This document shows, one piece after another, positions 53,225 through 56,355 of a DNA stretch of 56,355 bases. Every line of letters begins with the position of its first letter. Within the stretch, counting starts at the first letter, position 1. The DNA is taken from IMG/VR virus record IMGVR_UViG_3300046533_000369, positions 1 to 56,355 of that record. One strand, given 5' to 3'. The notes under the pieces are model-generated. The model had not been told where the DNA came from. It made no database searches and was given only the letters and a program-made list of their open reading frames with translations. The position numbers and the translations under genes were made by a program. Origin of the DNA: a virus.

Positions 53225-55410
53225 CAGTATTTCCCGTCTGGCGCTGCGCGATACCGCATGCCGCCGAGGCGCCAGAACGATCCGCGATCATTGCTCCCAA
53301 GGGTCACCTGCATCAAGCGCCCGCGAAGGCGCGGCGTGACGTAAGTCGATCCCACCGTGAAGGAAAAACTGTTCGTCATCAGCGGGTCTTGAGCGGGAAA
53401 ATCCTTGGCCGTGAACGTCAGATCGACCGTCGCATTCTTGGTGACGCCATAGGCGCCCCACTTCATGTCGGGCCAGATCTCATCGACGAAAATCTTGCTG
53501 TCGCCTTCCGCCATCGCAAAATAGCCGGTCGCAAACCACGAGTGCATTGGCTGACCGTCGGCGTCGGGCGTCCGCTCATGCTGGAACAGGCGGATCTGAC
53601 CATCCTCCGGGCTGACGCCCGCGCCCATCGGAGAGCCGAGGACGCTTTGGTTGACCCATGCCGAGCGGGCAATCGTGCCGTAGTCCCAGGCGTTCAGCAC
53701 GTAGTTGAACTTGACGTAGGAATCGTTCTCGTGATTTGGGGAATTGACCGAGGTGAAGAACCAGGAGATCTCATTGAACATCGAATTGGGCGCGACCCGG
53801 ACGTTGTCATAATAACGGCGGTCGATGCTCTGAAAGACGATGTCCCAGACGGGGCACGGGACTGGTTGAACGCCGGCCCCCGACAGCATGAAGAACTGGC
53901 GGTGGCTGATCCAGTAGACCACGCCATTGACCGCCCCCGCCCCCTTCTGCGCAAGCATGCCGCAGCCAGTGCCGAGTTCATTGAAGCTGTAGATGTAGGG
54001 CTGGCCGATATACTGCATCGACCAGACGCCGATATCGGTCCAGAGGATGCCTTGCTGCGCGGCCTGGAGGGCGCCGACGATCTTGGAGCCTTTCGGGATG
54101 CGGTAAGATCCGGCCTGGTTGGTGATCGTCGCCGCCCAAACGGTGTAATCGTTGACGTCGCACCAGCGGACGAGCAGCGGGTCTGGGATGCCGGTGAAGC
54201 TGGAACCCCAAGTGATAATCTGGCGCTGCGGCATGCCGACGAAAAAGCCATCATTGCAAGGCGGCGCCTCCGCGATCACCGCGAGCACCTTGGCGCCTGT
54301 CTCATCCTCCCACTGGTAGATGCCAGACACCGGAATGCCATCGACGACGGCGTTCCTGGGGCTGGCGAGCAGGATGCTGCCCCAGTTGTCGAAGTTCCAA
54401 TCCGTGGCCGAGGCCGGCGTTCCTGGCGCTGTCGGCGCGCCGCCACTGTTTCGGCCATAGCCGCCGTCTCCAGCCGTGCCGCCGTAAATGCCGGCGCCGT
54501 AGCCGCTGATGATGTTGCTGGGGGCGCCGCCGATATTATAAATCAGGCGGAAGTTGCCGCCGTTCGGATAGGCCGACGCGCCTGACGTCGCGATCTCGTT
54601 CGCCAGGATGACGAAGTGATCCACGTCGGTGATCCGCTGGATCTCGTACTCGCGCGGCGCGAGCGTGATGTTGGCGACGGCGGTGGCGATCAGCAGCGGG
54701 AAGACATCACCAACCACGTAGCCGTGTTTCGGCAGCGTGACAGTAATTTCATAACTGTTGGTCGCCGTGGTGAAGAGCGGCGGAACAGCGGTTGTCGAAC
54801 CCGCAGTCGTAGATGCCGCCTGCGGCGCGCCGAGCACCGTGCGCGCGACGATCTGATAGCTGGTGAAAGACGTCGTCGCGTAGACCGCATATTGCCCGAA
54901 CAGGACAAGGCCGCCGACGGCGACATGGGTGGCGAAATAGACCGAATCCGTGGTGTGGATCTGGTCGAGCGATGGATCGGTTATGGAGACGAACGGACTG
55001 CCGGCCACGGTCGAAACCAGGATCGTAGTGTTCGGAGCGTCCGTATTCCTGAACAGCGGCGTGAGAGGCAGGGCGCCGCTGGGCGTCGCTGTCGAGAAAC
55101 CCGTGGGCAGACCGGTGATCGGATTAAGCTCATCCTGCGCCCGCAAAAGCTCGACGCCGCCCAGGCCAGCCATCCCGACAGCCACGAACTTGTCGATGTC
55201 GATTTCCTGCCACACGAAGAGATGGCGCACGGCGTAATCGAAAACGCCGGTGTAGAAGCGCGTCCAGCCGCCCAGCTTCTCGACCAGGCCCAAGCCGGCT
55301 GGATCTTGCCTGAAGCGGATTTTGTCGCATTCCGAAATGCCGGCCATGTTCAGGACAGGCGTCTCGTTGGTGTTGACGCCGGGCTGGACTTTGAGAACCT
55401 GGTGCGGCAT
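53224..55410 (-). CDS. Tail nozzle / tail-stabilisation-like protein, 728 aa
   Basis: Beta-rich throughout, with repeated W/Y/F-rich strands: KLGGWTRFYTGVFDYAVRHL, WGSSFTGIPDPLLVRWCDVN, GVVYWISHRQFFMLSGAG and FNEISWFFTSVNSP. The strand repeats suggest a beta-propeller like P22 gp10 or T7 gp12 nozzle proteins. The N-terminus MPHQVLKVQPGVNTNETPVL is typical of such nozzle proteins. It directly follows the adaptor gene, as expected for a short tail. Confidence 0.75.
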   Translation of the reverse strand: MPHQVLKVQPGVNTNETPVLNMAGISECDKIRFRQDPAGLGLVEKLGGWTRFYTGVFDYAVRHLFVWQEIDIDKFVAVGMAGLGGVELLRAQDELNPITGLPTGFSTATPSGALPLTPLFRNTDAPNTTILVSTVAGSPFVSITDPSLDQIHTTDSVYFATHVAVGGLVLFGQYAVYATTSFTSYQIVARTVLGAPQAASTTAGSTTAVPPLFTTATNSYEITVTLPKHGYVVGDVFPLLIATAVANITLAPREYEIQRITDVDHFVILANEIATSGASAYPNGGNFRLIYNIGGAPSNIISGYGAGIYGGTAGDGGYGRNSGGAPTAPGTPASATDWNFDNWGSILLASPRNAVVDGIPVSGIYQWEDETGAKVLAVIAEAPPCNDGFFVGMPQRQIITWGSSFTGIPDPLLVRWCDVNDYTVWAATITNQAGSYRIPKGSKIVGALQAAQQGILWTDIGVWSMQYIGQPYIYSFNELGTGCGMLAQKGAGAVNGVVYWISHRQFFMLSGAGVQPVPCPVWDIVFQSIDRRYYDNVRVAPNSMFNEISWFFTSVNSPNHENDSYVKFNYVLNAWDYGTIARSAWVNQSVLGSPMGAGVSPEDGQIRLFQHERTPDADGQPMHSWFATGYFAMAEGDSKIFVDEIWPDMKWGAYGVTKNATVDLTFTAKDFPAQDPLMTNSFSFTVGSTYVTPRLRGRLMQVTLGSNDRGSFWRLGGMRYRAAPDGKY

Positions 55411-55413
55411 GGG

Positions 55414-56190
55414 TCAGCCCTTCATATTCGCCGGCGACGGCGCATCGCTCGACCCTGGCACCATCAAGAAGCGGCGCCGCATTTCCTCCACCATCGCGCC
55501 CTTCAGCAGGGTCTGGTATTGCGTCTCGTAATTGATCGGCATCTGCGGATCGGAGCCTGCCGAGCTAAAGTTGCGCTGGTACGCGCTCAAAAACACCATG
55601 CTCGCCATCAGCAAAAGATCAGGCATCTGGCTCGAAATGAAGGTTGTTCCGCTGTTAGGCTCAGAGTTCTTTTTCATGTACAGCGAGGGCATGCGCGCGG
55701 TGCCTGTGACATAAGCCTTATACGGCTGATCTGGCTTCGGCATAATGGAGTAAATGTGATATGTGGCGCCCGCCGGATTTAACTCGCCGCCGACAGGCGT
55801 GAAATATTTCGGGACGGCGGTATAGTCGGGATCAATGTAAACGGTTTGCCAAAACTCTTTCGACACCGGCGTCAATGCGGAGAAAACAGTGGTGTCGGTC
55901 ACCCCCGCGAGAGTGATGTTTTGGACGGTGACGAGATCATCGAAGGGGATGTCCAATTCCCAGGAGCCATCCGCCAGCGCGTAGGAGCGCATTTTCTGCG
56001 ACGCCAGGTGATTAAGGTCGCGCTGGATGCGAAGCTCCGCGTAATTCAGCATCTGTGGGACGACGCCATCGAGATTCGGCTCGGTGAAATGCATCACGCC
56101 ACCGCTGTCTCCCTGCGTCGGGACGACAGCAAGGGTCGCGATGGCAGAGACGTAGCTGTTATAGGTGAGCGGTTCGCTGATCCCCGTCAT
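55414..56190 (-). CDS. Head-tail adaptor (gp4/gp11-like), 258 aa
   Basis: VVPQMLNYAELRIQRDLNHL, then LASQKMRSYALADGSWELDI and QMPDLLLMASMVFLSAYQ, with C-terminal YQTLLKGAMVEEMRRRFLMV: helical bundle plus beta insertion as in podovirus adaptors joining portal and nozzle. The ATG at 56190 overlaps the stop of the partial membrane protein (ATGA). Confidence 0.75.
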   Translation of the reverse strand: MTGISEPLTYNSYVSAIATLAVVPTQGDSGGVMHFTEPNLDGVVPQMLNYAELRIQRDLNHLASQKMRSYALADGSWELDIPFDDLVTVQNITLAGVTDTTVFSALTPVSKEFWQTVYIDPDYTAVPKYFTPVGGELNPAGATYHIYSIMPKPDQPYKAYVTGTARMPSLYMKKNSEPNSGTTFISSQMPDLLLMASMVFLSAYQRNFSSAGSDPQMPINYETQYQTLLKGAMVEEMRRRFLMVPGSSDAPSPANMKG

Positions 56191-56355
56191 GACGGCGGTC
56201 CCTTTTTAACGGCAGCATCATCAATAGCATTGCTCGCCTTCAAGATGAATGGCAATGCGACCGCCCAAATACTGAGCGCGGCGAACAGCACCTTCTGGAT
56301 CTGCACGATATGTTCAGGCGTGACGAGAACCCCCGGCCACTCGATTGATCCGTTG
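56187..56355 (-). CDS. Partial membrane protein, 5' end beyond the window
   Basis: The last 54 codons are visible: GSIEWPGVLVTPEHIVQIQK, a hydrophobic helix VLFAALSIWAVALPFILKAS and a short polar end. Its stop overlaps the adaptor start (ATGA). The N-terminus lies outside the window. One membrane helix and location between capsid and adaptor are what can be said. Confidence 0.6.
   Translation of the reverse strand, partial: NGSIEWPGVLVTPEHIVQIQKVLFAALSIWAVALPFILKASNAIDDAAVKKGPPS

Noticed and set aside
1-56355. tRNA genes
   Set aside because: No stretch with a convincing T-loop plus cloverleaf was found by eye; a tRNAscan run would be needed to exclude them.
1-56355. Temperate phage or prophage
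   Set aside because: No integrase, excisionase, partition or clear lysogeny repressor gene is present; the small HTH proteins alone are not enough.

Overview
The window is most of the genome of a lytic, podovirus-like tailed phage. It has a complete packaging module (terminase small and large subunits, portal), a replication module (primase-polymerase/helicase, family A DNA polymerase, SF2 helicase, likely ssDNA-binding protein, two nucleases), a T7/P22-like short-tail and ejection-protein block, and no integrase, excisionase or obvious lysogeny repressor. No tail sheath, tube or tape-measure gene is visible. The host is probably an alphaproteobacterium: the base composition is GC-rich, and the window encodes a GcrA-type regulator, a family essentially confined to that class. 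The species cannot be named from this sequence.

Layout. (1) 1-14.55 kb, minus strand: head and packaging genes. Reading leftwards: TerS, three small overlapping genes, TerL, two tandem DUF2829 (Tad2-like) proteins and a Gp49-like protein, portal, a large protein with an ADP-ribosyltransferase-like domain, low-complexity and membrane proteins, a GroES-like co-chaperonin, a scaffold-like protein and a 193-residue protein that ends in two tandem terminators. A strong ribosome binding site sits on the very left edge. (2) 14.6-17.6 kb: a short, mostly plus-strand early block with sigma70-type promoters, a 13-bp palindromic operator and a small helix-turn-helix protein. (3) 17.64-18.0 kb: an AT-rich region with repeated AAACCCCTA/TAGGGGTTT elements, a probable replication origin, next to the 958-residue primase-polymerase/helicase. 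(4) 18-36.8 kb, minus strand: replication genes and a dense chain of small overlapping genes (ATGA, GTGA or TTGA junctions). These are divided into operons by four promoters that share TTGACA-N2-CGA(A/T)CACG. (5) 36.8-42.2 kb, plus strand: a ribbon-helix-helix protein, a VRR-NUC nuclease, three secreted proteins including a likely peptidoglycan hydrolase, a duplicated structured-RNA region, MazG and GcrA. (6) 42.2-56.36 kb, minus strand: tail fibre with a collar domain, three large ejection-type proteins (one with an internal S74-like motif plus C-terminal peptidase and lysozyme domains), a GNAT acetyltransferase, a nozzle-like protein, an adaptor, and a membrane protein cut by the right edge.

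No major capsid protein is found. In portal-scaffold-capsid-adaptor-nozzle order it would fall exactly between the left and right edges, so the window looks like a circularly permuted or circular genome missing a short piece around the capsid gene. All functions are inferred by reading motifs by eye; no database search was possible.
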